Assembly (NCBI GenBank): GCA_937870605.1
Contig: CALMZW010000194.1
Coordinates: forward strand, 1 to 29,806
From: an uncultured Synergistaceae bacterium
GTDB lineage: Bacteria; Synergistota; Synergistia; Synergistales; Aminobacteriaceae
Reading direction: 5' to 3'
DNA length: 29,806 nucleotides
Shown here: positions 1 through 8,049 of the stretch, piece after piece
Position numbering within the stretch: the first letter of the stretch is position 1
Layout of the letters: every line of letters begins with the position of its first letter
Made by a program: the position numbers and the translations under genes
The notes under the pieces: generated by a model
Seen by the model: only the letters and a program-made list of their open reading frames with translations
Databases searched by the model: none
Told to the model about the DNA's origin: nothing

Positions 1-61
1 CGCGTCGTTCTGGACGGTCCTGTTGCTGGCGCCGGTGCTTGCCGCGCGAATGAAGCGGTAA
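1..61 (+). CDS. C-terminal end of a probable membrane protein (partial, 5' end outside window)
   Basis: Reading from base 2, the frame is open to a TAA stop at 59-61 and encodes a short tail ending in FWTVLLLAPVLAARMKR. A hydrophobic stretch followed by a few basic residues is typical of the last membrane helix and cytoplasmic tail of an inner-membrane protein such as a transporter. Too little is visible to name a family. It is convergent with the RND pump gene, and a shared hairpin lies between them. The call as a real coding end is an inference from the hydrophobic/basic pattern and the well-placed stop. Confidence 0.5.
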   Translation, partial: ASFWTVLLLAPVLAARMKR

Positions 62-126
62 GAGGGAGAACGCAGCGGCCTGCCCGAGAGATTCCGGCAG
101 ACGCGTGAGAACGGAGAATGAACGAG

Positions 127-155
127 AGAGGGGAGGCGCGGCGCGCCTCCCCTCT
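127..155. terminator. Bidirectional hairpin terminator between convergent genes
   Basis: A perfect 13-bp inverted repeat (127-139 with 143-155) encloses a 3-base loop and is very GC-rich. It lies between the plus-strand stop at 61 and the minus-strand RND pump stop at 195, so it can serve both transcripts. A short T-rich stretch follows on the plus side; the minus side lacks a clear T run. Confidence 0.75.
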
Positions 156-194
156 TCTCGTTTCCGCTTCTTCCGCTTGCGCGCCTGTCCTCGA

Positions 195-3100
195 TCAGGA
201 CGCGGGCGATCCCGCCTTCGAAACGTGGAACAACAGCGCGTACAAAACCGGCACGAGGATGAGCGTGAGCGCCGTGGCGAACGTGAGCCCGAACATAATG
301 GTCACGGCCATGGCCGAAAAGAGCGAGTCGAAGTAGAGCGGGATCATGCCGAGGACGGTCGTCATCGCGGCCATCAGGACGGGGCGCGCCCGGCTCAGCG
401 CCGAGTCGACGATGGCCGCGTAGGGGGCCTTTCCCTCCCGTATTTCGAGGTCGATCTGGTCGATCAGGACGATGGCGTTCTTGATCAGCATTCCCGCAAG
501 GCTCAGAAAGCCCAGAAGCGCCAGGAAATCGAACGACTTTCCGAAGACGAGCAGTCCCGCGGTCATGCCGGTCAGGGAGAGCGGCAGCGTCAGCAGGATG
601 ATCGTCACCTGCCGGTAGGCGTTGAAGAGCATGACGAGGATGAGCACGATGAAGACGAACGCGAGCGGGATCATCCGCATCAGGCCTCCCTGGGCCTTCT
701 GCGAACCTTCGAACTCCCCGCCCCATTCCAGCGCGCAGCCCGGCGGCAGCGCGACCGCCTCCATGAGCGGGCGGATCTTCGCGAAGAGGACGCCGGTCCG
801 TCCGTCGGACGCGTCGCACTCGACGGTGAGGGTGCGCATCCGGTTCCGGCGGTAGACCGTCGGGTCCTCCGCGCGGACCCGGAAGTCGGATGCCACCTGG
901 ACGAGCGGGATATAGCGCCGCATGAGCGGGCTCCAGACCTGGACCTCCGGCATCGTCCCGGCGTTGCCCCGGTCGAGGAGCGGAAGCCGCGCGACGATCG
1001 GGATGAGCTTGTCGTTCTCGCGGTAGAGCCCCACGGACGACCCGGAGAATGAGAGTTCGAGCGCGGTCGCGACGTCCTTTCGCGTCAGGCCGGAGGAACG
1101 GAGCCGGGTATCGTCGAGTTCGGGCCGGATTACCTTGACCCGCTGCCCCCAATCGGACCGGATGTTCACGCTCTCCGGAAAGCGTTTCATGATCTCTTTC
1201 GCCTTCCGTTCGAGATCCCGGAGAACTTCGGGATCCTCCGCGAGGAAACGGACCTGGATCTTCGCGCCGCCGCCGGTTCCCTTGCTGAACGGCCGCACCC
1301 GCGGATCGATCTGCGGCATGGATTCCGCCACGAAGCCGGAGACGTCCCTCATGAGACGGATTCCCTCTTCGGTTCCCTTTGCGGTGACAATGAGGCTCCC
1401 GTAATTGCTTCCCGGATCTCCCGGAGTGTAGTTCAGGAGGAAGCGAAGCGCTCCTTCGCCGCTGAAGGCGGCGACAGAGGCGGTTTCAGGGCGTTCGAGA
1501 AGGAACGTTTCGATCCGCCGGACATCCGCCTGGGTCGTTTCGATATGCGCGCCGTTCGGCCTCCAGAAGTCGATCGTGAACATCGGACTCGTCGAGCTGG
1601 GAAAGAACGACTTGTCGACGAAGCCGAAGGCCACGACGGAAAGCGCGAGCGCCCCGGCGACCGTCCACACGACGGCGATCCTGCGCCGCAGGCACAGTTC
1701 GAGGAAGGCGGCGTACGCCCGATAGAGTCCGGAGCCGTAAGGATCCTTCCCCTGGTCGGAGGCGGACGGCTTCAGGAAGACCACGCCCGCGAGGGGCGTG
1801 ACCGTGACGGCGAGAATCCAGCTCAGCAGCAGGGAGATGCCGACCACCTGGAAGAGGCTGCTGCAGAACTCTCCCGTGCTGTCGGGCGACAGACCGATGG
1901 GGGCGAAGGCGATGATGGCGATCAGTGTCGCTCCCATGAGCGGCCACTGCGTCTGCTGAACCACCTCGCTCGCTGCCGCGGTGCGGTCCTGTCCCATCTG
2001 GGAGCGGACCAGGATGCCGTCCGCGACGACGATGGCGTTGTCCACGAGCATCCCGAGCGCGATGATCAGCGCGCCGAGCGAGATGCTGTGAAGGTCGATC
2101 CCGACCATGCGCATGACCACGAACGTCGCCAGGATCGTCAGGAGCAGCACGCCGCCGATGAGCATCCCGCTGCGCAGGCCCATGAAGACGAGCAGCAGTC
2201 CGATCACGATCACGAGCGATTCGAGCAGGTTGACGATGAAGTTGTTGATCGAATCGCGGACCGTGTCCGACTGGTAATAGATCAACCCGAGCCGCATTCC
2301 GACCGGAGTTTCGGACTCGAGCTCCCGGAGTCGCTGCTTGACGGCGTCTCCCATCGTGATGACGTTGCCGCCCTTGATGTTGGAAATTCCGATTCCGACG
2401 GCGGGTTCTCCGTTGAACCGCATGAGCGATCGCGACGGATCCAGATAGCCTCTCGTGACCGATGCGATGTCGCCGAGCCGGATCATGGCGCCCGACGATC
2501 CCCGGAGCAGCAGGGACGAGATCTCTTCGGAAGACGTGAACGTCCCCGACGGTTCGATCCGGATGTAGTCCGCCCCGGACCGGACCTTGCCCGCGGACGC
2601 CACGAGGTTCTGCGCCTTGAGCGTGTCGAAGATCTCCTGGAGCGATATCCCGAGCTGCGACATCCGCACCCGGGAGAGTTCGACGTAGATGGCCTGCTGC
2701 TGCGCGCCGGCGATCCGGACGTTCGCGACGCCCCGGACGAGCAGGAGTTCCTTGCGGAGCCGGATCGCGAAGTCCTCGAGTTCCTTCGGCGAGAATCCCT
2801 TTCCCGTGAGCCCGAAATAGACGCCGAAGACGTCCCCGTAGTCGTCGTTCACGAGCGACGGCCCCGCTCCGGGCGGCAGCGAACGCTGGACGTCCCCGAC
2901 CTTTCGCCGCAGTTCGTCCCAGATCTGCGGAAGATCCTTTCCCGTGAAGGTATCCTTGATGTCGACGTAAATGACGGACGCGCCTTCCTGCGACAGGGAG
3001 CGGACCTTGTCCACCTGCCCGAGCTGCTGGATCGCGCTTTCGATGACCTCCGTGACCTCCTGTTCGACCTCGACCGGCGACGCCCCCGGGTAGGCCGTGC

Positions 3101-3242
3101 TCACGACGGCGGTCTTGATCGTGAACGAGGGGTCTTCGAGCTTGCCGAGTCCCGTATAGGCGGCGATGCCCCCGATGGTGAGGAGGACGACCATGAACCA
3201 GGTGATTGTCTTTTTCCGGATGGCGTACTCCGCGATGTTCAT
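195..3242 (-). CDS. RND-family efflux pump permease (AcrB/HAE1-like), 1015 aa
   Basis: Inner-membrane proton-driven exporter of the resistance-nodulation-division family, expected to act with the adaptor encoded just upstream and an outer-membrane channel. The length (1015 aa) is normal for the family. The N-terminal helix (about residues 12-30) is followed by a porter region with the typical YPGASPVEVE segment (51-60). The TM4 proton-relay motif reads GMLVDNAIVVAD: Asp401 is kept, but the second Asp of AcrB (D408) is Asn402. The TM10 lysine is kept (Lys921 in LIKNAIVLID). The start ATG is 12 bases after the adaptor stop, so the two are co-transcribed. Substrate cannot be told from sequence. 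No TolC-like gene is in the window, so the outer-membrane partner must be encoded elsewhere. Family assignment is firm; subfamily is not. Confidence 0.96.
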   Translation of the reverse strand: MNIAEYAIRKKTITWFMVVLLTIGGIAAYTGLGKLEDPSFTIKTAVVSTAYPGASPVEVEQEVTEVIESAIQQLGQVDKVRSLSQEGASVIYVDIKDTFTGKDLPQIWDELRRKVGDVQRSLPPGAGPSLVNDDYGDVFGVYFGLTGKGFSPKELEDFAIRLRKELLLVRGVANVRIAGAQQQAIYVELSRVRMSQLGISLQEIFDTLKAQNLVASAGKVRSGADYIRIEPSGTFTSSEEISSLLLRGSSGAMIRLGDIASVTRGYLDPSRSLMRFNGEPAVGIGISNIKGGNVITMGDAVKQRLRELESETPVGMRLGLIYYQSDTVRDSINNFIVNLLESLVIVIGLLLVFMGLRSGMLIGGVLLLTILATFVVMRMVGIDLHSISLGALIIALGMLVDNAIVVADGILVRSQMGQDRTAAASEVVQQTQWPLMGATLIAIIAFAPIGLSPDSTGEFCSSLFQVVGISLLLSWILAVTVTPLAGVVFLKPSASDQGKDPYGSGLYRAYAAFLELCLRRRIAVVWTVAGALALSVVAFGFVDKSFFPSSTSPMFTIDFWRPNGAHIETTQADVRRIETFLLERPETASVAAFSGEGALRFLLNYTPGDPGSNYGSLIVTAKGTEEGIRLMRDVSGFVAESMPQIDPRVRPFSKGTGGGAKIQVRFLAEDPEVLRDLERKAKEIMKRFPESVNIRSDWGQRVKVIRPELDDTRLRSSGLTRKDVATALELSFSGSSVGLYRENDKLIPIVARLPLLDRGNAGTMPEVQVWSPLMRRYIPLVQVASDFRVRAEDPTVYRRNRMRTLTVECDASDGRTGVLFAKIRPLMEAVALPPGCALEWGGEFEGSQKAQGGLMRMIPLAFVFIVLILVMLFNAYRQVTIILLTLPLSLTGMTAGLLVFGKSFDFLALLGFLSLAGMLIKNAIVLIDQIDLEIREGKAPYAAIVDSALSRARPVLMAAMTTVLGMIPLYFDSLFSAMAVTIMFGLTFATALTLILVPVLYALLFHVSKAGSPAS

Positions 3243-3254
3243 GGCGGCCCGCTC

Positions 3255-4559
3255 CTATTTCCCGGAGGGGGCGTTCCCCTGTTCCGACACGGGGCGATAC
3301 AGGCGGACCTTCTCCCCTTCAGCGAGGAACTGCGTTCCCGCGACGACGATCCGGTCTCCTGCGTGGAAATCGCCCGACACGCGAACGGTGTCTTCGTTGT
3401 ACCCCAGGATGGTCACCGGAACGCTCCGGACCGCCGGCGGCTCGCCCGCGAGGCGCCAGACGGAGTGCTTCTCGCCCTTCTCCGCGACGATCGCGGCGGA
3501 CGGGATCGTGAAGCCGGATGTCAGCTGCGGCATGCCTGACGCCGAAATCTGCACCGTGGCCGTCATGCCCGGAAGGACCAGGAGTCCGTCGGGGTAGGAC
3601 ATTCCGAACGTGATGGCGTACGTCTGCGTCTGGGGATCGGCGAGCGTCGAGGCTTCCTTGAGGTAGAGCGGGAAGAGACGTTCCGGAAGCGCGTCGAACT
3701 GGGCGTTCATCTCTATTTTGCCCGCGGCTTTCGAGCGCGCCATGTCCTGCTCGGGCAGCGCGATGACGACCTCGAGTTCCGAAAGGTTCTGGATCGTCAC
3801 GACGGGCTGGTCCTTCTGGACGCTCTGGAAATTCTCGACGTAGCGGTCGACGACGATTCCCGAGAAGGGGGCTCGCAATTCCGTATCCTCGCGCGCGCTC
3901 TGCGCGGCCTGGACCTTGGATTCCAGCCCCTTGATCGTCGCTTCCATCGCGTCGACGTCCTCTTTGCGGGATCCGGCGCGGGCTTTCTGGAGTTCCTGCG
4001 ACGCGGTGTTCGTCGCGGCTCGGGCCACGTCGTACGCGGTTTTCGCCTGATCGTACGTCGCCTTGGCGACGGCGCCGGATTTGAGGAGCGATTCCATGCG
4101 CTTGAAGTTCGTCTCCGCCTCGTCCATTCGGGCCTTCGCCGACGCCACCTGCGACGAGAGCTGCGAGATCTCTTCCTTGCGGGCGCCGGCCTTCATCGCG
4201 GCGAGCTGCGCCTTCGCGTTGTCGAGAGAGCTTTTCGCGTTCTGCAGCTGCGTATCGAAATCTCTCGGATCCAGACGGCCGACGAGATCCCCCTTTGCGA
4301 TCTTCTGTCCCTTGAGCGTCGGCATTTCCATGAGCGTTCCGGCGACGCGGAACGAGAGATCGACGCGCTGCGACGCGAGCACCTTGCCCGGATAGGAACG
4401 TTTGAAGCTGTCGTCCCCGGCGGAGAGCGTCATCGTCTTGACGAGTCGCGGGGGGCTTTCCGCGGGCTTTTCCGACGCGACGTGACGCTCGCGCAGGACC
4501 GTATACGCGCCGATGGCGACGAGAATGAGAACGAGAACAGCGATGAGTTTTCGAGACAT
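3255..4559 (-). CDS. RND efflux periplasmic adaptor (membrane fusion protein), 434 aa
   Basis: Periplasmic adaptor that would link the RND pump to an outer-membrane channel. An N-terminal hydrophobic anchor (about residues 4-22, no lipobox Cys) is followed by the first half of a lipoyl domain (about 60-100, with SFRVAGTL and VGRLDP). A long alpha-helical hairpin rich in Ala, Lys, Glu and Gln follows (about 102-235), then the second lipoyl half starting at ELRAPFSGIV, a beta-barrel domain, and a membrane-proximal domain ending near residue 425. Length is usual for the family. A purine-rich ribosome site (GGAGGGA) precedes the ATG. It lies 42 bases after the MscS gene and 12 before the pump gene, in one minus-strand unit. 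Confidence 0.95.
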   Translation of the reverse strand: MSRKLIAVLVLILVAIGAYTVLRERHVASEKPAESPPRLVKTMTLSAGDDSFKRSYPGKVLASQRVDLSFRVAGTLMEMPTLKGQKIAKGDLVGRLDPRDFDTQLQNAKSSLDNAKAQLAAMKAGARKEEISQLSSQVASAKARMDEAETNFKRMESLLKSGAVAKATYDQAKTAYDVARAATNTASQELQKARAGSRKEDVDAMEATIKGLESKVQAAQSAREDTELRAPFSGIVVDRYVENFQSVQKDQPVVTIQNLSELEVVIALPEQDMARSKAAGKIEMNAQFDALPERLFPLYLKEASTLADPQTQTYAITFGMSYPDGLLVLPGMTATVQISASGMPQLTSGFTIPSAAIVAEKGEKHSVWRLAGEPPAVRSVPVTILGYNEDTVRVSGDFHAGDRIVVAGTQFLAEGEKVRLYRPVSEQGNAPSGK

Positions 4560-4601
4560 GGGCTTCCCTCCCTATGTATTTTTTCCAGTCTTGCACCGAT
4601 T

Positions 4602-6785
4602 TTACAACGTTTTCGCGCTCCGCTCCGCGTCCGACCATGCCAGCCTGTGCGTCGGGACGATTTCGACGCCTGCGGCTTCCAGCCTGTCCGTGAGCGCGAA
4701 CCGGAGGTCGCTCATCACGTCGTAGTAGAGCGGCCAGGAAAGCAGGAGGTCGCGCTGCGAGAGATAGAATGAGAGCCGGAAGGTCAGCGAGTGCTCGGCG
4801 AAGTCCGCGAACGTGACGCCCGGCGCGGGATCGCGCAGGATCTTCGGATGCGATCCCGCGGTTTCGAGCAGGATCCGCTCGACCTCCCGGACCGGGGAGC
4901 CGTACGCCGCGCAGACGGTCATCCGGAGCTTGACGTTCTTCGACGAGAACGTCCGGTTCGCGATCCGGTTCTCCCAGAAGTAGCTGTTCGGCAGAAAGAC
5001 GTCCACGCCGTTGAACGTCAGGACATGCGTCGCCCGGGAGTCGATTTCCTTCACCACGGCGACGTCGTTGTCGATCTCGATGATATCGTGGATCCGGATG
5101 GGCTTTTCGATCATCAGGACGAGCCCGCTGATGAGGTTGCGGAAGAACTCCTGCGCGCCGAGCCCCACGCCGACAACGATCGCGCCTCCGAGAAACGCGA
5201 ACGCCGTCAGCGGGATGCGGACCGCATGGAGGGCCGAGAACGCAAGCAGGGTCACGAAAAGGTACTGCGCGATGCGCAGCAGGAGGAGCGCGGCGTGAAT
5301 GTCCTGCCGCTGCCTGCGGTAGAGGCGCTTCTTGACGAACCGCAGGACTGCGTTCCCTGCGGGAATGCCGACGAGCAGGATCAGGAGCGCCTGAAGCAGC
5401 TTGCCGAGCGTGACGGGTACGTCGCCGACGGTCCAGAGTTCGATGTCGCGGATGTCCGAAAAACGCTGTTCGAAAGCGCCTCGCAGGCGTTCGCCGAGAC
5501 CGGAGGCGTTCTTCCGTTTCCCGATTTCGTCAAGAAGGCGTCGCTGGAGCCGCGAGAAGGAGAGAACCGCGGAAATGTAGTCGAGCGTCTCCTGTTTGCC
5601 GCGTTCGATCGCGTCGCGGACGGAAGACGACGCCTCTTCCGGAAGCGGCGCTCGCGCGGCCAGGTTTGTGAGAAACCGCTGACGGTCCGCCAGGCGGTCC
5701 CGAACGACATCCGACCACCACGTCGCCTCGCCGGCCCAGGCGTCGAGCGCGGCCGCTTCGGGCGCGGGGGATCGCAGCAGCGCATACCGGCGCTCCCACG
5801 TTTCCCGGATCGCGTTCAGAAGCCCCCCGGCCTGTCGCGCCTGGTCCTCGAGCTTTCGGATCGTTTCGCGGAGACCGTCCGGGGCCGTCGTCTCCGTCAT
5901 GCCGGGATCGGCGAGAAGCCGGGCGCAGCGCTCGGCGCTTTCGGCGAATCGGACGGCCCGTTCGTCGATCCGCGCGATCCGCGCCCGCAGGTCCGCTTCG
6001 TCGTACGCGAGTCCGGTCCGGATCACGGCGATGCGTTCGCGCAACAGCGTCCGTTCCCGGTCGAGTCGTGCGCGTTCGAGATCCGTAACGGTCCGGCGGA
6101 GCCTGTAGAACTCCGTCGACGCGCCGAACGCCTCCTCCTCGGCCTTCAGGAAGCGAAGCTCCCACTCGGCCTTCCTGCGCGCGGCGGACCCTTCCGGAAT
6201 GTCTCCGAGACGTTCCGCCGCCTGCCGGATCTTCTTCCGGACCGCATCGAGATCGTCCGCGTCCTCTTTGAGCCCCTCGCGGAGCTGCGCCTGCTGGTAT
6301 TCGTTCTCGCGGACCTGTTCGTCCAGGTCGTCGAGTTTTTCGAGGTGTTCGTCGAGGAAGGAGAGCGACCAGGGCGCCGGGTGCGGGAGCGGCGGCGGAA
6401 CCGCGCGCCGGGATTCCTCCCTCCGCTCCGCGAGTTCCCTGATGCGGTCGATGGCCCCGATCGAACGGGAATACACGCTCCGGACGTTCGCGAGAAGGTA
6501 CTCGAATTCCTTCGCCTTTTCGGACGGGACGCCGAATTCCGTCGCCGGGGACGCCGCTTCCTCGCGCCGGAACGCGTCGGAGCGCCGTTCGAACGCTTCG
6601 GCGCGTTCCCTCAGGGACGCTTCGATCGAGGAGAGCCGCGGTTCGGACAGGTCGTCGGAAAGAGGCGTCGCGGACGCGGAGCGGCCGAAGACGAGCGCGA
6701 GCAGGACGCACGCAAACAACAGGCGGAAGGAACACCCCCTTCTCGCGTTGCGGTTCGGGGCGCTCCTTCCGCCTGACGGCATCAT
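4602..6785 (-). CDS. Large MscS-family mechanosensitive channel with periplasmic coiled-coil domain, 727 aa
   Basis: Inner-membrane channel of the MscS superfamily, expected to open under membrane tension and release solutes on osmotic down-shock. An N-terminal signal peptide (about 1-39, ending GRSASA) is followed by about 380 residues of Arg/Glu-rich helical, coiled-coil sequence likely to be periplasmic, as in the MscK/MscM-type large members. Several membrane helices follow. The pore helix and beta-domain begin near residue 528 and include GLGAQEFFRNLISGLVLMIE and the KPIRIHDIIEI segment. The start was chosen as the first of two adjacent ATGs, 19 bases after the malic enzyme stop. The frame stays open further upstream, but that would overlap the malic enzyme gene and place an Arg-rich stretch before the signal peptide. 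GGAG lies 10 bases upstream of the chosen start. Confidence 0.92.
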   Translation of the reverse strand: MMPSGGRSAPNRNARRGCSFRLLFACVLLALVFGRSASATPLSDDLSEPRLSSIEASLRERAEAFERRSDAFRREEAASPATEFGVPSEKAKEFEYLLANVRSVYSRSIGAIDRIRELAERREESRRAVPPPLPHPAPWSLSFLDEHLEKLDDLDEQVRENEYQQAQLREGLKEDADDLDAVRKKIRQAAERLGDIPEGSAARRKAEWELRFLKAEEEAFGASTEFYRLRRTVTDLERARLDRERTLLRERIAVIRTGLAYDEADLRARIARIDERAVRFAESAERCARLLADPGMTETTAPDGLRETIRKLEDQARQAGGLLNAIRETWERRYALLRSPAPEAAALDAWAGEATWWSDVVRDRLADRQRFLTNLAARAPLPEEASSSVRDAIERGKQETLDYISAVLSFSRLQRRLLDEIGKRKNASGLGERLRGAFEQRFSDIRDIELWTVGDVPVTLGKLLQALLILLVGIPAGNAVLRFVKKRLYRRQRQDIHAALLLLRIAQYLFVTLLAFSALHAVRIPLTAFAFLGGAIVVGVGLGAQEFFRNLISGLVLMIEKPIRIHDIIEIDNDVAVVKEIDSRATHVLTFNGVDVFLPNSYFWENRIANRTFSSKNVKLRMTVCAAYGSPVREVERILLETAGSHPKILRDPAPGVTFADFAEHSLTFRLSFYLSQRDLLLSWPLYYDVMSDLRFALTDRLEAAGVEIVPTHRLAWSDAERSAKTL

Positions 6786-6804
6786 GCGTTCGCCGCTCCG
6801 GGCG

Positions 6805-7989
6805 TTAGATCCTGCTGACTCCGGCGTCGCGCGCGGCCTGCGAGACCGCCGAGGCGACGGCAGGAACGACACGGGGATCGAGTGCGGCCGGAATGATGTT
6901 CTCGGCTGTGAGTTCCGCCTCGGGAACGAGCCCCGCGAGCGCGTGCGCGGCGGCGATCTTCATGGATTCGGTGATCCGGGCGGCGCGCACGTCGAGCGCT
7001 CCCTTGAAGATTCCCGGGAATCCCAGACAGTTGTTGATCTGGTTCGGGAAGTCGCTGCGTCCGGTCGCGACCACGGCGGCGCCTGCGGCCTTCGCCTCGT
7101 CCGGGAAGATCTCGGGCGTCGGGTTGGCCATCGCGAAGACGATCGCGCCCGAGTTCATCGTCTTGACCATATCGGCGGTCAGAAGCCCGGGGGCGGAGAC
7201 TCCGAGGAAGACGTCCGCGCCGCGCAGGACATCCGCGAGGCTCCCCTTCTCCCGGTTCGGGTTCGTGTCGCGGGCGACGGCCTCCTTCGCCGCGTTCATG
7301 TGTTCGGGACGTCCCGAATAGATCGCTCCGGACTTGTCGCACATGATGACGTTCCGCGCGCCGGCGCTCATGACGAAGCGGATGATGGCCGTTCCGGCCG
7401 CGCCTGCGCCGCTCGCGACGATTTTGACGTCGGAAAGTTTCTTTCCGACGATCTTGAGCGCGTTCAGCAATCCCGCGAGAACGATGACGGCCGTTCCGTG
7501 CTGGTCGTCGTGGAAGACCGGGATGTCGCACTTTTCCTGGAGCAGGCGCTCGACCTCGAAGCAGCGCGGGGCGGAGATATCCTCGAGGTTGACGCCGCCG
7601 AAGGAGGCCGTGATGAGCGCCGCCGTCCGGACGATCTCCTCCGTGTCGCGGGAGTCGATGCAGATCGGAAACGCGTCGATGCCCGCGAAGCGCTTGAAGA
7701 GCGCGCATTTGCCTTCCATGACGGGCAGCGACGCGGCCGCGCCGATGTCCCCGAGTCCCAGGACGGCGCTGCCGTCGGTGATGACCGCGACCATGTGTCC
7801 CTTCGATGTCACCTCGTAGGCGGCTTCGGGCCGACGTTCGATCTCCCGGCACGGTTCCGCGACGCCCGGCGTATAGGCGACGGCCAGATCGTGCATCGTC
7901 TCGATGGGCAGAGGGCACGTCACTTCGAGTTTTCCTCTGTGTCGACGGTGCGCCTCAAGGGATTCCGCGTAAATCGGGTTTTTTTCCAT
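6805..7989 (-). CDS. Malic enzyme (NAD(P)-dependent malate dehydrogenase, decarboxylating), 394 aa
   Basis: Cytosolic enzyme converting malate to pyruvate and CO2 with reduction of NAD(P), linking the TCA cycle to pyruvate and supplying reducing power. The sequence shows the catalytic Tyr in AYTPGVAEPC (Tyr39), the catalytic Lys in EGKCALFKRFAG (Lys94), metal-binding acids in LEDISAPRCFE and FHDDQHGTA (near 136 and 161), the dinucleotide-binding GAGAAG (194-199), and RSDFPNQINN near the C-terminus. The length matches the short bacterial form without the phosphotransacetylase domain of E. coli MaeB. An AAGGAGG ribosome site sits 8 bases before the ATG. Cofactor preference (NAD or NADP) is not decided here. 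It follows the DUF4403 gene by 60 bases and precedes the MscS gene by 19. Confidence 0.96.
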   Translation of the reverse strand: MEKNPIYAESLEAHRRHRGKLEVTCPLPIETMHDLAVAYTPGVAEPCREIERRPEAAYEVTSKGHMVAVITDGSAVLGLGDIGAAASLPVMEGKCALFKRFAGIDAFPICIDSRDTEEIVRTAALITASFGGVNLEDISAPRCFEVERLLQEKCDIPVFHDDQHGTAVIVLAGLLNALKIVGKKLSDVKIVASGAGAAGTAIIRFVMSAGARNVIMCDKSGAIYSGRPEHMNAAKEAVARDTNPNREKGSLADVLRGADVFLGVSAPGLLTADMVKTMNSGAIVFAMANPTPEIFPDEAKAAGAAVVATGRSDFPNQINNCLGFPGIFKGALDVRAARITESMKIAAAHALAGLVPEAELTAENIIPAALDPRVVPAVASAVSQAARDAGVSRI

Positions 7990-8049
7990 TTGTTCCGTCC
8001 TCCTTGCAGCATCAGGGTGATGGTGTCTGTTCTTCGGTTTGTGTTCGCC

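Noticed and set aside
80..100. Small inverted repeat CTGCC/GGCAG after the first stop codon
   Set aside because: The stem is only 5 bp with an 11-base loop; the 13-bp hairpin at 127-155 is a far better terminator.
6786..6872. Upstream ATG (6872) for the MscS-family channel
   Set aside because: It would overlap the malic enzyme gene by 68 bases and place an Arg/Ser-rich stretch before the signal peptide; the ATG at 6785 fits both the gap and the signal.
7990..8049. Promoter between the DUF4403 and malic enzyme genes
   Set aside because: No -10 or -35 match was found in this 60-base gap; only the ribosome site of the malic enzyme gene is clear.
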